A DNA stretch of 57,971 bases from Nanobdellota archaeon (GTDB lineage: Archaea; Nanobdellota; Nanobdellia; Woesearchaeales; UBA583). The first letter of the stretch is position 1. Each line of letters starts with the position of its first letter. The notes beneath the pieces were generated by a model. It saw only the letters and a list, made by a program, of their open reading frames with translations. It ran no database searches and was not told where the DNA came from. Location: assembly GCA_022565615.1 (NCBI GenBank), contig JAIUMM010000006.1, positions 1-57,971 of the forward strand, read 5' to 3'. This document shows, piece by piece, positions 19,954-30,163 of the stretch. The translations under genes and the position numbers were made by a program.

Positions 19954-21354
19954 ATGTATATTTATAAAATGACTATTTTAGATGAAGATTTAAAAAATAA
20001 GATTCTCAAGAGAATTACTCCTACAAAAGATGAAGTTAAAGAGTTAAAAATTTTAGTAGATGTGTTTAAACAAAAATTATATGGTGTTGCAAAGAGTAAA
20101 AATTATGTTATTAATATTGAGTTAGGAGGTTCTTATGCAAAAAATACATTTTTAAAAGGTGATTTTGATATTGATTTTTTTATTCAATTTAGTTCTAGTA
20201 TTGAAGATAAAAAAAAAGAAGAAATATTAGTTGAAATTTTAGGAGATGCTAAAATTAATTTTAATATAAAACATGGTTCAAGATTATATGTGAGTGGTTT
20301 TTTTAGTAATTTTTCTAATAACCATTTAAATAATGATATAAATTCTTCTCAATATTTTGGCTTTAATTTTGAATGTGTTCCAACTGAGATATGTGATGAT
20401 GTTACAAAAGCAAAAAATTCAACTGACATTTCAATTTTTCATGTTAAATATTTACAAAAAAAGATTCAAGAAAATCCAAAATTAATAGATGAAATTAGAC
20501 TTACAAAAAAATGGTTTAAAACTCAAAAACTATATGGGGCTGAGAGTTATATTAATGGATTTTCGGGCCATTCTATTGAATGTTTAATTATGAAATTTAA
20601 AACATTTGAAAATTTAATCATATTTTTTTCTCAAATGAAAAAAGGAGATATTCTTGTAATTGATGAATATAATTCAAACAAAATTTCGTTTTCAAAAGAT
20701 AAAGAGTCTCCTCTTATGATTCAAGATCCAATTCTTGAAGGTAGAAATGCACTCTCAGCTCTTAGCGATGAACAATTTTATAGGGCAAAATATATAGCTA
20801 TTCAAAGTTTGCAATATGGATTTAAAGAAAAAGATTTTTTAAGTAATAAGTTATGTAAAAATTTAAAAGACTTGAGGAAAGTTTTTTTTGAGGAAAAATT
20901 AGATTTTGTAGGAATTGAATATACAATTAAAAAAACTAATTTAAGTAGAGATATATTGGGTTCAAAATTATTAAAATTAAGTAAAAAGATATCTAAATTA
21001 TTGAAAAGTAATGGTTTTAGTGTAATTTCACTTTCATTTGAGATGTTTGAAGAGGAATCTGTTGCTTTTACAAAAATAATAGTTGAGCACTCAAAATTAC
21101 CAAAAAAATATGTGAGTAAAGCAATATCTTTAGATGTATCACAAGATCATATTATAAATTTTTTACAAACTCATAAACACTCAACTTTAAGACTTATAAA
21201 TAATTTTTTGTATGTTGAGAAACAAAGAAATTTTTCAACTTTAAGTGAATTTAAAAATTTGTATTTAAATAATTCTCAATATTTGAATGAAGAACTTAAT
21301 ATAGAAGAATTTGTTTTTTTAAGTGACTTCAAATTTATTACAAACAAATTTTAG
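19954..21354 (+). CDS. cca: archaeal CCA-adding tRNA nucleotidyltransferase
   Basis: ELGGSYAKNTFLKGDFDIDFFIQF (class I nucleotidyltransferase GGSxxKxTxLxGxxDxD), RLTKKWFKTQKLYGAESYINGFSGHSIECLI. Confidence 0.88.
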   Translation: MYIYKMTILDEDLKNKILKRITPTKDEVKELKILVDVFKQKLYGVAKSKNYVINIELGGSYAKNTFLKGDFDIDFFIQFSSSIEDKKKEEILVEILGDAKINFNIKHGSRLYVSGFFSNFSNNHLNNDINSSQYFGFNFECVPTEICDDVTKAKNSTDISIFHVKYLQKKIQENPKLIDEIRLTKKWFKTQKLYGAESYINGFSGHSIECLIMKFKTFENLIIFFSQMKKGDILVIDEYNSNKISFSKDKESPLMIQDPILEGRNALSALSDEQFYRAKYIAIQSLQYGFKEKDFLSNKLCKNLKDLRKVFFEEKLDFVGIEYTIKKTNLSRDILGSKLLKLSKKISKLLKSNGFSVISLSFEMFEEESVAFTKIIVEHSKLPKKYVSKAISLDVSQDHIINFLQTHKHSTLRLINNFLYVEKQRNFSTLSEFKNLYLNNSQYLNEELNIEEFVFLSDFKFITNKF

Positions 21355-21425
21355 AGCTTTCAATTAAAATTACTACTTCTAAATTATACGTTAAATATTA
21401 ATTATTATATTTTACTAAAGTAATT

Positions 21426-23771
21426 ATGAATATCTCAAAAAAAACATGGATTTTGGTTTTATTATTACTATTAGTTATTTTAGCTGGTTGTAAAAAAGCA
21501 CCAACTAAAACAATTATTGATTTAGAAGGTTCTGAATTAATTGGAAGTGGGGAAGTAAGAGAGGCGAGAAGTATTGTTGATTCTCAAGGAAATGTGTTAT
21601 TCTCAAAAACAATTGAAGAATCAGGAGGTATGCTAGGAGGCATATTTACAAGTGATAGAGGAATTTTAAATGGTGATTGGAAAGGTGTTGGACCAACTGG
21701 TCAACAAGGGTTAATTAGGCAAGGTTCTTTTCCTGTAACAAATGCAACTACGTTAGGTAAAGGAGGAGGAGGAGGAGGTTCTTCAGGACCTTACACAGGA
21801 ATTAAAAGTTTCATTGAGGGTCAAGGTGCAAAAACTAGTGGAGATAGAACTCCTCTTGATTTTTATCCTGTAAATAATGAAAAATTGTTAGGTGGTACAT
21901 TTGTAATTGTGGGAGGAGAACCAGTTGCGTTAGGTAAAGGTGGAAGTGGAGGAGGGGGTTCAACAGGTCCAGATATTGAGAGAAATAATTTAAATTTACT
22001 TTCCTTAGAATTTTGGACTACAGATGAAGCTATGCAAAATTTAGTATTATTGGAAAGAGAGAATTTAAGACTTTCAAATACACAATATGCTCTTCCTAAT
22101 AGGGAGAAAGATTTTTTTATTGAAGATGAGAGATTATGTATTCAAGGAGGACAAATGATTTCAAATTTAATTTATTATAGGAGTGAAAATTCAGGGTGTT
22201 ATGGTAAAGGAAGTACTCAGTGTAGAGCTCATTTTGCAGAATTTCCATTATTTAAAAGTTGTACTTCTTTAACAGATTTGAGGAATACAGTTAATGTTCC
22301 ACAGAGTTGGGAAGAGTATTCTGTGAGTTGTAACTTTAATGATAATTTTGCAACTTTACCTTCATTTGTTAGAAATGTAAACATTGGTTATTCTCATTGT
22401 TTACTTAAAAATTTAGACAATTCTCAGCAATCAGTTTTAGTAGGTTTTGGAGTTGGAAATCCAACTCTTGAAATGCAGAGTTCAACTTTAGAAATTGAGC
22501 TTGAAGATTTTTTTAGGGGAATTAATGGAGGAATACAAGAACAAAATCAAATTGAAACAACATCAATTTCAGTTAAAGATTTTTCACAATCTATTATTAA
22601 TTTAGGTATGATATTAAGAGAAAATTTATATCTTGAAAAAAATGAATCAAGTGTTTCTTATGAACCTTCATTCCCTCGAACAATTAGGCAATTTAATGGT
22701 ACTCAATGTGACCCATCAATTGGAACTGAAGAGAGTAGCAGTTTTTTATTATGCCAATTATATAAAGAAGTTCCAATGAATACTGAACTTGAATCAGTTG
22801 CTCAATGGTATGAGTCTCAGGGTAATACAGTTCTTGCAAGATATCCAGGAACAGTTCATACGGGAAGTCATGAAGATAAAGTTTCAAGTAATTATTTATT
22901 TTTGGAGTCTAAAACAGTTTCAAATTTAGAGTTTATTAAGTATGAAGTGACATTATTAGAAAATTTAAAATACTACGTTGTTTTAAACCCTCAAACTTCA
23001 TGGTTTGCAGTATCAGATTATAATTTTGATATTGAAGAAGTTGTAAGAAGTGGGCACTTTAATTCTTCTTATACTCCTGAGAGATTATTTGTGAGGAAAA
23101 ATATTAATGGTTTAACATATACATTAACTGAAGAGAGTGAAACTTTGTTTTACAAATCAGGAAATATATTTGTACCTGAAAATCCTTATACTACTCTTCC
23201 TATTTATTTACTTCGAGTTGAAGGTGCAAGTTCAAATATGTGTGAAGAATTGTTTGGTTTATATTCATATGAGTCTAGTTCAGAACTTACATATGGTAAA
23301 CATTTAAGTTGTACTGTACAAGGAGGAACTCTTAATGCAATGTTGAGTGAAAAATTTTTTTCACAAAGATACTCACAAAGTAATCAAATGGGAGCAGGGT
23401 ATCTACTTATGAGAAATATTTTATTTTCTACTAATGATAATAGTCTTGAATCTTCTACTTCACAAGGTAGTTTCATAGCATCTCAAAGTTCACAAAGTAG
23501 TTCTTCTGAGTCTTTAGAAGATGAAATTTTAGAAGTGGAAGCAGATCCTTCTCCTTTTGTATTAGATTTACAAAGAGTTGCAGTAGGTTTACCAAATACG
23601 GGAGTCATTGAAAGTAGATTTGATACACGTTTTGATTTAACAGGAGATGGTCAAATTACTGCTCAAGATGCTCTTGATGCTTTAAGAGCTGAAAGTGGAC
23701 TTCAACCTTCTCATTTAAGTATTGTAGAAGTTTTAGAAGTTCGAGATTTATGGTTGAGTTTGCAAGATTAA
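21426..23771 (+). CDS. putative lipoprotein with C-terminal dockerin-like EF-hand segment
   Basis: N-terminal hydrophobic segment ending LVILAGCKK (lipobox-like); Gly-rich linkers LGKGGGGGGSSGP and LGKGGSGGGGSTGP; C-terminal RFDLTGDGQITAQDALDALRAESG. Confidence 0.6.
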   Translation: MNISKKTWILVLLLLLVILAGCKKAPTKTIIDLEGSELIGSGEVREARSIVDSQGNVLFSKTIEESGGMLGGIFTSDRGILNGDWKGVGPTGQQGLIRQGSFPVTNATTLGKGGGGGGSSGPYTGIKSFIEGQGAKTSGDRTPLDFYPVNNEKLLGGTFVIVGGEPVALGKGGSGGGGSTGPDIERNNLNLLSLEFWTTDEAMQNLVLLERENLRLSNTQYALPNREKDFFIEDERLCIQGGQMISNLIYYRSENSGCYGKGSTQCRAHFAEFPLFKSCTSLTDLRNTVNVPQSWEEYSVSCNFNDNFATLPSFVRNVNIGYSHCLLKNLDNSQQSVLVGFGVGNPTLEMQSSTLEIELEDFFRGINGGIQEQNQIETTSISVKDFSQSIINLGMILRENLYLEKNESSVSYEPSFPRTIRQFNGTQCDPSIGTEESSSFLLCQLYKEVPMNTELESVAQWYESQGNTVLARYPGTVHTGSHEDKVSSNYLFLESKTVSNLEFIKYEVTLLENLKYYVVLNPQTSWFAVSDYNFDIEEVVRSGHFNSSYTPERLFVRKNINGLTYTLTEESETLFYKSGNIFVPENPYTTLPIYLLRVEGASSNMCEELFGLYSYESSSELTYGKHLSCTVQGGTLNAMLSEKFFSQRYSQSNQMGAGYLLMRNILFSTNDNSLESSTSQGSFIASQSSQSSSSESLEDEILEVEADPSPFVLDLQRVAVGLPNTGVIESRFDTRFDLTGDGQITAQDALDALRAESGLQPSHLSIVEVLEVRDLWLSLQD

Positions 23772-23853
23772 TTAAGTTGATTTTTTATTACATTTTAATT
23801 TTTTAATTATTTATTTGTAAAATAAAAAGTAAATATTTTTAAATAGTAATTTC

Positions 23854-24093
23854 TTGGTATATGTAATGGATTCAACACAAGTTAGTTCAAAAGCTCAAGA
23901 AATATTAGATTCATTTATGAAAGAGATGAATTCAATCTCACTAAATTCAAATTTTAATCTTAATAGAAAAATTTCTTATAGAGAAGAAAAAGAAGGGAGT
24001 TTAGCAACTGATGAATTTAGAGATGCTTTTTTAAATAATGCTATCAATAGATCACAAGATGCAATAATTACTAAAAAAGGAGATTGGGTATAG
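23854..24093 (+). CDS. hypothetical small protein
   Basis: 79-aa ORF in a gene-dense same-strand run; internal ATG at 23866 (MDSTQVSS) is a plausible start. Confidence 0.45.
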   Translation: MVYVMDSTQVSSKAQEILDSFMKEMNSISLNSNFNLNRKISYREEKEGSLATDEFRDAFLNNAINRSQDAIITKKGDWV

Positions 24094-24132
24094 AGTAAAG
24101 TAGTTAATAGTAAAATTTTATATGTTGATAAA

Positions 24133-24747
24133 ATGGCAGAAAAAAAAATAAAAAATAAAAAATCTATGAGTTATGAAGAACAAAGAGAATTAGAAAATAG
24201 AAGGACTGTTAAAATTTTCAGTGTAATATTATTAATTGTTATGGGTGGTTCAGTTATTGGTTTTTCAATTATAGGTACACCAACTTTAGGAGGTTCTGGG
24301 GCTGATGGTTCAAGAAATGTTCCATTTATGGAAGGCTTATTTCAAGATGGAGCAGGTAATACGTTTGATGGAGCAGTGTTAAATGGAATTCAATTTATAT
24401 TTTATGAAGATTTAACACCTTATAGAAATGATCCAGAATTAATTACTTTGAGTGAAAATTTATTACAAAATAAAGGAAGTGCAATTAATGTGTATGTTGA
24501 TGATGGATTTTTAAATGATAATGCTAGATTTTTTATTAATCAAGGTCTTCAAGTAAATTCAATTACTACAATTCCTAGTCAAAATTTAAGTTGTTCACAA
24601 AATCCAACTCTTGTATATACTACAAATGTGACTAATTTAGTAATTAATAATTCAGTAGAAAATTGTATGATTTTTGAAGCAACATCAGTTGAAGCTCAAT
24701 CTTTATCAAATGGTTTAGTATTTCATTTAATTAAAGATGTAAGATAA
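24133..24747 (+). CDS. single-pass membrane protein with Cys-containing ectodomain (appears paralogous to 52014..52751)
   Basis: Charged N-terminus, one TM, C-terminal pattern CSQNPTLVYTTNVTN..VENCMIFEATS. Confidence 0.55.
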   Translation: MAEKKIKNKKSMSYEEQRELENRRTVKIFSVILLIVMGGSVIGFSIIGTPTLGGSGADGSRNVPFMEGLFQDGAGNTFDGAVLNGIQFIFYEDLTPYRNDPELITLSENLLQNKGSAINVYVDDGFLNDNARFFINQGLQVNSITTIPSQNLSCSQNPTLVYTTNVTNLVINNSVENCMIFEATSVEAQSLSNGLVFHLIKDVR

Positions 24748-24864
24748 TTGAATTTAGAAATTATATGAAAAAAATATTTGAGTTTTTTAAATATTTAATT
24801 TTTTAAGATTTAACATATTGGTATTAATACTAACATTTAAAATAGACCAATTCTTTTATTCATT

Positions 24865-26325
24865 ATGGAAAATAATAAAAAACTTCAATTTGAAATTGTT
24901 ATTCTAGGAGATGGGGCTGGTGCTAATTTAGCAAGAAAGTTGGCTCAATTTGGATATAAAATAGCTTTAATTGGACACGGAAGACCTGGTGGAACTTGTT
25001 TAAATAGAGGTTGTATACCTTCTAAAAAATTAATTGCTCCTATATTTAAAATTCATGAGGCAATTAAAACTCTTCAAAAATATTCTATTTCAAATAATTA
25101 TAAAAAAGAAGAGTTAGATGAGTTAAAAGTTATTAATTTTATTAATTTTAAGAAATTAAAAGAAGAGGTTTTAAAAGAAGTTAGTCAAGACTCTTTAAAT
25201 TCAAAAGAGATGATGATAAGTGGAAAAATTGAAAATTTAACATACTTCTCCTCTCATGCTACATTTGTAGATGATTTCACATTAAAACTTGAAGATGAGA
25301 CAATTATTTCTTATGATAAAATAGTAATTGCAACAGGTTCAAGGCCTAGAGTTCCAAGCGAGATTAAAGGAATTGATTCAATTGAATATGATACTTCAAC
25401 AGAAGCATTATTTTCACAAGATGAAATTTCAAAATATACAATACTTGGGGGAGGAGTTATTGCATGTGAATTAGGAGCTTTGTATGCAGCTTGTGGAGTT
25501 GAAGTAACAATTCTTGCAACAGGAGGACTTTTAAGACCAATTGATGATATGTTAAAGAAGAAAGTTGAGCAATATTTAGAAGAACTTGGAATTACTATTA
25601 TAAAAAAAGTTCAAATTGAAAAAATCGAAGAAAAAAATTCAATGATTAAAATTGATTACTCAAAAGAAAAATTATCTCAAAGTTTAATTACTCCAAGATT
25701 ATTAGTGGCTTTAGGAATTGCACCAAATACAGATTCTTTATATCTTGATAATACATCAATTGAGATAACTCAAAGAGGATTTATTGAAGTTGACGATTTA
25801 ACATTTAAAATTAAAAATTCAAATCATATGTTCGCTATTGGAGATTGTGTTGGGAAATCTCAATTAAGACATGGAGCAGGATTTGAAGCAAGAGAAGTAT
25901 TTAAACAATTAGTACTTGGTGAGAAAAGTGTATTATCACAAGATTATATGCCTTATGGAATTTATTTAGGAACTTGTGAGGTTGCAGGTTGTGGTAAAAC
26001 GTCTCAACAATTAAAAAAAGAAAGAGTTGATTTTCAAACATATACCAAAGACTTTGAAACAACAGTATATGGAAAAGCCAAAGGACTTAAGGGAACTTGT
26101 GTAATTCATTACCACTCAAATACACTTGAAATTTTAGGAAGTCACATCTTTGGAAATGACGCAGTTAATTTAAATCAAATACTTGTACCATATATTGAGG
26201 AGAAGAAAACATTATTTGATTTATCTGATACTATATCTCCTCATCCTTCTCTTGCAGAAGGATTATTTACAATCTCAATTAGAGAGATAGTATATGAGCA
26301 TTGGAAGAAAGATTTAAATAAATAA
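24865..26325 (+). CDS. FAD-dependent pyridine nucleotide-disulfide oxidoreductase (dihydrolipoamide dehydrogenase / mercuric reductase-like)
   Basis: GDGAGANLARKLAQ, GGTCLNRGCIPSKK (redox CxxxxC), ATGSRPRVP, GGGVIACELGALYAACG, FAIGDCVG, C-terminal HPSLAEGL. Confidence 0.88.
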   Translation: MENNKKLQFEIVILGDGAGANLARKLAQFGYKIALIGHGRPGGTCLNRGCIPSKKLIAPIFKIHEAIKTLQKYSISNNYKKEELDELKVINFINFKKLKEEVLKEVSQDSLNSKEMMISGKIENLTYFSSHATFVDDFTLKLEDETIISYDKIVIATGSRPRVPSEIKGIDSIEYDTSTEALFSQDEISKYTILGGGVIACELGALYAACGVEVTILATGGLLRPIDDMLKKKVEQYLEELGITIIKKVQIEKIEEKNSMIKIDYSKEKLSQSLITPRLLVALGIAPNTDSLYLDNTSIEITQRGFIEVDDLTFKIKNSNHMFAIGDCVGKSQLRHGAGFEAREVFKQLVLGEKSVLSQDYMPYGIYLGTCEVAGCGKTSQQLKKERVDFQTYTKDFETTVYGKAKGLKGTCVIHYHSNTLEILGSHIFGNDAVNLNQILVPYIEEKKTLFDLSDTISPHPSLAEGLFTISIREIVYEHWKKDLNK

Positions 26326-26344
26326 TTAATTAGTAATTTAGAAT

Positions 26345-26602
26345 ATGGAACAAAAAACTACTTGGAATCAAAAAAATAATACTTTAACAAAAACATTTGA
26401 GTTTTCAAATTTTAAAGAAGTTAGTGAATTTGCAAAGAAATTATTTGAGTTATATAAAGAACTAAATCACCATCCAGACACATTACTTCACAATTATAAA
26501 TTAATTACAATTACAACTACAACACACGATGCTAAAAACACTTTAACAAAATTAGATTTTGAATTAAGTAGAAGAGTTGATGAGGTTTTTAATAAACTAT
26601 AG
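26345..26602 (+). CDS. pterin-4a-carbinolamine dehydratase family protein
   Basis: FSNFKEVSEFAKKLFELYKELNHHPDTLLHNYKLITITTTTHDAKNTLTKLDFELSRRVDE (HHP..Y..V.l.l.TH....LT..D..LA pattern). Confidence 0.75.
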   Translation: MEQKTTWNQKNNTLTKTFEFSNFKEVSEFAKKLFELYKELNHHPDTLLHNYKLITITTTTHDAKNTLTKLDFELSRRVDEVFNKL

Positions 26603-26655
26603 TTTATTAGATTTAAATTTAATACTTTTTTTATTTTATATAATTTATCTTTTCT

Positions 26656-28845
26656 CTATAGACTTGATAGTACATTTCCTCCTACAAATGAGAAGAGAAC
26701 AATTCCAACTCCTACAACTATTGCATACTTAGTAATTGATGAAATCATTGTATTTCCAAGTTCATATTGAACATGAATAGGATCAGCATTTGAATCTAGT
26801 TGGCTAATAATTAAAATTAAAATTATAATTAAACTAAGTAGATATAAGCCAACACTTGTTTGAAATAAAAATGTTGGAACACCATTTCCAATTGAAAAAC
26901 TAGCAAGAGCAGCACCATCTGATTGAGATGCTAAATCATCAATACTCTCAGACAATTGACCCATAATTAGACTCACAAGACTTACAATTGCAACAACTAC
27001 AGCTGAGATAAGAGGAGCTAAAAATTTAGCTTGTCCTTTCATTGATGAAACTGATTCTGAGAGTAAATCTTTCATTCTCTCATTAGCTGAGTGCATTTCA
27101 CTTAAATATCTAGATAAATCAATTAATGTTTTAGCAGCAATTTCAGGTCCTTTTTCTACTGCACGAATAAATATTTTCATACTTGAAATAATTAACTCTG
27201 AAGGATAATTAAGAATAGCTCCTTTTTCACTATCAAAAATTGCCTTCTCTATACTCATACCATTAAATTTAATATTTTTATCAACTATTGCAAAAAAATC
27301 TCCAGTAGGAGTTCCCTTCATAGTATCAGCAACTGCTCCAAATGCAAGCTCTGCAGAAATTCCTTCATTGAGTCTATTTCCAAGTTGAAATGTAGCAGTT
27401 GAAAATTGTCTTTCTAAAAGTCTTGTAGTATCATGAAGGTGAACAAATGGTTTAGTCTTAAGTTTAAAATATGTTCCAAGCATATATGCTAGACTAATTG
27501 GAATTAAAATACTTAAAAGTCCAGGAAAAATACCATAAGGTCCATAACAAAATAAATCTTCTTGAACTAAATTTGCATAATTTTGAAATGTTCCAAATAC
27601 TGAATCATCTCCAAATACGACTCTAAACCTATCATTTAATTCAACTTCTAATGCACTCAAACAAGTAGTTTCATCATATCCAAAATGTGCTAAAAGTGGA
27701 AAGATTCCTAACAGAAATAAAATTCCACCTAAAAATAGAGCTGTAAAAATAGGTGGAAACTGAAATTTTTTTGTATTTCCTATCTTATAATACCACTGCC
27801 ATAAACTTGCAGTTTTAATAGAATTTTTAGAAAGACTAGTATTTCCACCAGGTCTGTCTTTCATAAGAGAAAAACCCGAGTATCCAACAAACACAGGTAT
27901 TAAAATATTATACATAATAATCATAACTTCAAAAATAGCTTGAGGATTTGAAAATGAAGCAGCAAGAGGCAAAATAATTAATCCCAATATTGGAAGTACA
28001 ATTCCAAGCATATTAAAAGATGAAATTTTTTCTTTTAATTCTTGAGCAAAATGGAGCATTTTTTCATAATTTCCTTGTAAAATAATATCAAGAGATTTAT
28101 CTAATAAAGAAAGTCTTCTACTCTCATCTGATTCATATAAAGAGGATTCAATTAAATAAATTGATTCTAGAAATTCTAAATTATCTTCTCTCCATTTCTT
28201 TAAATATTCATCAAATGCTGCTTTTAAACTTGGAAATTGAGATGTTTCAAGTTGCCAGAGAACTTTTTTAAAATCAAGTGAGAGAGGAGGCTGTAAATAA
28301 TTTGCAGCAAATTCTGTTGCAAGTTCAAAATTTGAATTAAATCTCATATATGCTACAATATAAAAAATTCCAGTAATAATTTGATCATTAGATTTATTTC
28401 TAAAACTAATTGCAAATAGTTCAGGTATTTTTTGAAAAATAAAATAAGCAGCAACTGAGAGAATGATAAATCCAAATGCAAGTGCATTTCTTCCAAGTAT
28501 AAAAAATGAAACTCCAACTAACATAAAAAATATTGCACCTAGAATTGTAAAACTCATAACTCCAATAGGTGATATATGAAGATGAGAATTTTCAATGTGC
28601 TTTTCAATATCCTCTTTACTTTTTTTATCAGGTTCAATTGGTAAAATTTTTTGACAAATATTACAAATTTTCTCATATAATGAAAAAGAACTAGGAAGAT
28701 TCTCACGTCTAAATGTCTCATAATCTTGAGTAAATTCTCTATTGAATTCAAAATCTCCTCCTTTTAAGTTTTGAATAGTTTTAGAGTCTAAATTTTGAGC
28801 TAATTTTTCTTCAAATCGTTTAACAAATAACTCTTTTTCATCCAT
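26656..28845 (-). CDS. archaeal type II/IV secretion or pilus assembly-platform protein (TadC/FlaJ/T2SF-like)
   Basis: Large multi-TM protein with RLLERQFSTATFQLGNRLNEGISAELAFGAVADT and RYLSEMHSANERMKDLLSESVSSMKGQAKFLAPLISAVVVAIVSLVSLIM, typical of the archaeal T2SF family. Confidence 0.75.
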   Translation of the reverse strand: MDEKELFVKRFEEKLAQNLDSKTIQNLKGGDFEFNREFTQDYETFRRENLPSSFSLYEKICNICQKILPIEPDKKSKEDIEKHIENSHLHISPIGVMSFTILGAIFFMLVGVSFFILGRNALAFGFIILSVAAYFIFQKIPELFAISFRNKSNDQIITGIFYIVAYMRFNSNFELATEFAANYLQPPLSLDFKKVLWQLETSQFPSLKAAFDEYLKKWREDNLEFLESIYLIESSLYESDESRRLSLLDKSLDIILQGNYEKMLHFAQELKEKISSFNMLGIVLPILGLIILPLAASFSNPQAIFEVMIIMYNILIPVFVGYSGFSLMKDRPGGNTSLSKNSIKTASLWQWYYKIGNTKKFQFPPIFTALFLGGILFLLGIFPLLAHFGYDETTCLSALEVELNDRFRVVFGDDSVFGTFQNYANLVQEDLFCYGPYGIFPGLLSILIPISLAYMLGTYFKLKTKPFVHLHDTTRLLERQFSTATFQLGNRLNEGISAELAFGAVADTMKGTPTGDFFAIVDKNIKFNGMSIEKAIFDSEKGAILNYPSELIISSMKIFIRAVEKGPEIAAKTLIDLSRYLSEMHSANERMKDLLSESVSSMKGQAKFLAPLISAVVVAIVSLVSLIMGQLSESIDDLASQSDGAALASFSIGNGVPTFLFQTSVGLYLLSLIIILILIISQLDSNADPIHVQYELGNTMISSITKYAIVVGVGIVLFSFVGGNVLSSL

Positions 28846-28989
28846 TTTAGTTTATATATATTATAATAGCTCAATATTAAATGTAACACCTCTAATACTA
28901 ATATTTTTTAGAATTAGACTCTATATTACAATAGTTATACTTATAAATTAAAATAAACCCTTATAAAAATTTTTCAACTCTAATTAGTT

Positions 28990-29619
28990 ATGAATTTAAC
29001 AAAAAATTTAAGAAGCTTTTCGAAACAAAAAGTATTAATGTTAACATATTTTTTTTTCCTTCAAATTTTTTTATTTTTTTGGATAATTGGGATTGAAAAA
29101 GACCTAAATTTATTGTTATATTTTTGTTATCATGCTCCTTTATTAATTATAATATTACTTTTATGTAATCAAGAAAAATTAATTCCGACTCTTATTATAT
29201 TTTCATTATTTGCTCAATTATTGTACATATTTGATTTTATGATCTCACACATAATAAAAGATTCTTTGTTAGGATATTATGATTACTATCTAAATCCACA
29301 TATAGTGGTTCATATCCTAACTCTTTTAGCTCATTTCACAAGTATAATTTTACTACATTATTATTCTCATATAAAACCACAACCAAAACATTTGGTAATA
29401 ACATTTGTATATACATTTACAATTTATTTAATTGTTATATTATTTATTCCTCTAGAGTACAATATTAATGGAATTTCTACAACATATACTATGTTAGACT
29501 ATTTACCAATGTATTCAATTTTATATCCAGTATATCATTTAATAATCATTGCAATTCCAACATATTTTTTACTCTTAATGATTTATATGTTTAGAAGTAG
29601 AAGAAATTCAATTATGTAA
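28990..29619 (+). CDS. polytopic membrane protein of unknown function
   Basis: 209 aa with about six hydrophobic segments. Confidence 0.5.
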   Translation: MNLTKNLRSFSKQKVLMLTYFFFLQIFLFFWIIGIEKDLNLLLYFCYHAPLLIIILLLCNQEKLIPTLIIFSLFAQLLYIFDFMISHIIKDSLLGYYDYYLNPHIVVHILTLLAHFTSIILLHYYSHIKPQPKHLVITFVYTFTIYLIVILFIPLEYNINGISTTYTMLDYLPMYSILYPVYHLIIIAIPTYFLLLMIYMFRSRRNSIM

Positions 29620-29724
29620 TAAAATTTTCAATATTGTAAATTTGTGTAGTTTAGTTAAGAATAAATTAACCTAAGAAATATATTAAATGAATATTTTATT
29701 ATATGTAATATATAATAAAGTATT

Positions 29725-29786
29725 TTGTGTTAGTTAGTTACACAAGTTGCGTTCTTGTGTAAATATTATATAGTGGAAACTATATA
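29725..29786. other. cluster of overlapping/competing hairpins, possible structured RNA
   Basis: TTGTGT(29725-29730)/ACACAA(29740-29745); TTACACAAG(29738-29746)/CTTGTGTAA(29754-29762); TATATAGT-GGAA-ACTATATA(29767-29786). Confidence 0.4.
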
Positions 29787-29916
29787 TAAATCTTATTAGA
29801 AACTATTGATAATTCTTAAGAATTTAATGAAATTATAAGAAACCAAAATTTTTAATTTAAAAGTAGTTAAAATAAGTTATTGGATTTAAAGTACTCATAT
29901 TTAATACAGAGATAGA

Positions 29917-30141
29917 TTAATAATTTTGAGTGGAATTTTTAAATTGAATTCCTCTTTTTAAAAATTCAAGAATTATTGAAGCTTCTTCAACTTGAATATT
30001 GAATTTTTGAGATAATTCAAGAGGAGTATGTATGTTCTTACTCATAATATATGAAGTTAACTCTTGAGCTTTAGAAGAAGATTTGAAATCATATTTTTCA
30101 ATAATTTCTTGAAACTTTTTATGTAACTCTTGAATTTCCAT
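29917..30141 (-). CDS. small helical protein with possible winged-helix, downstream of sufC
   Basis: Start at internal ATG (MEIQELHKKF) after the sufC stop; HTPLELSQKFNIQVEEASIILEFLKRG resembles an HTH. Confidence 0.45.
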   Translation of the reverse strand: MEIQELHKKFQEIIEKYDFKSSSKAQELTSYIMSKNIHTPLELSQKFNIQVEEASIILEFLKRGIQFKNSTQNY

Positions 30142-30163
30142 TTTTAAATTTGTATTTAATAAT

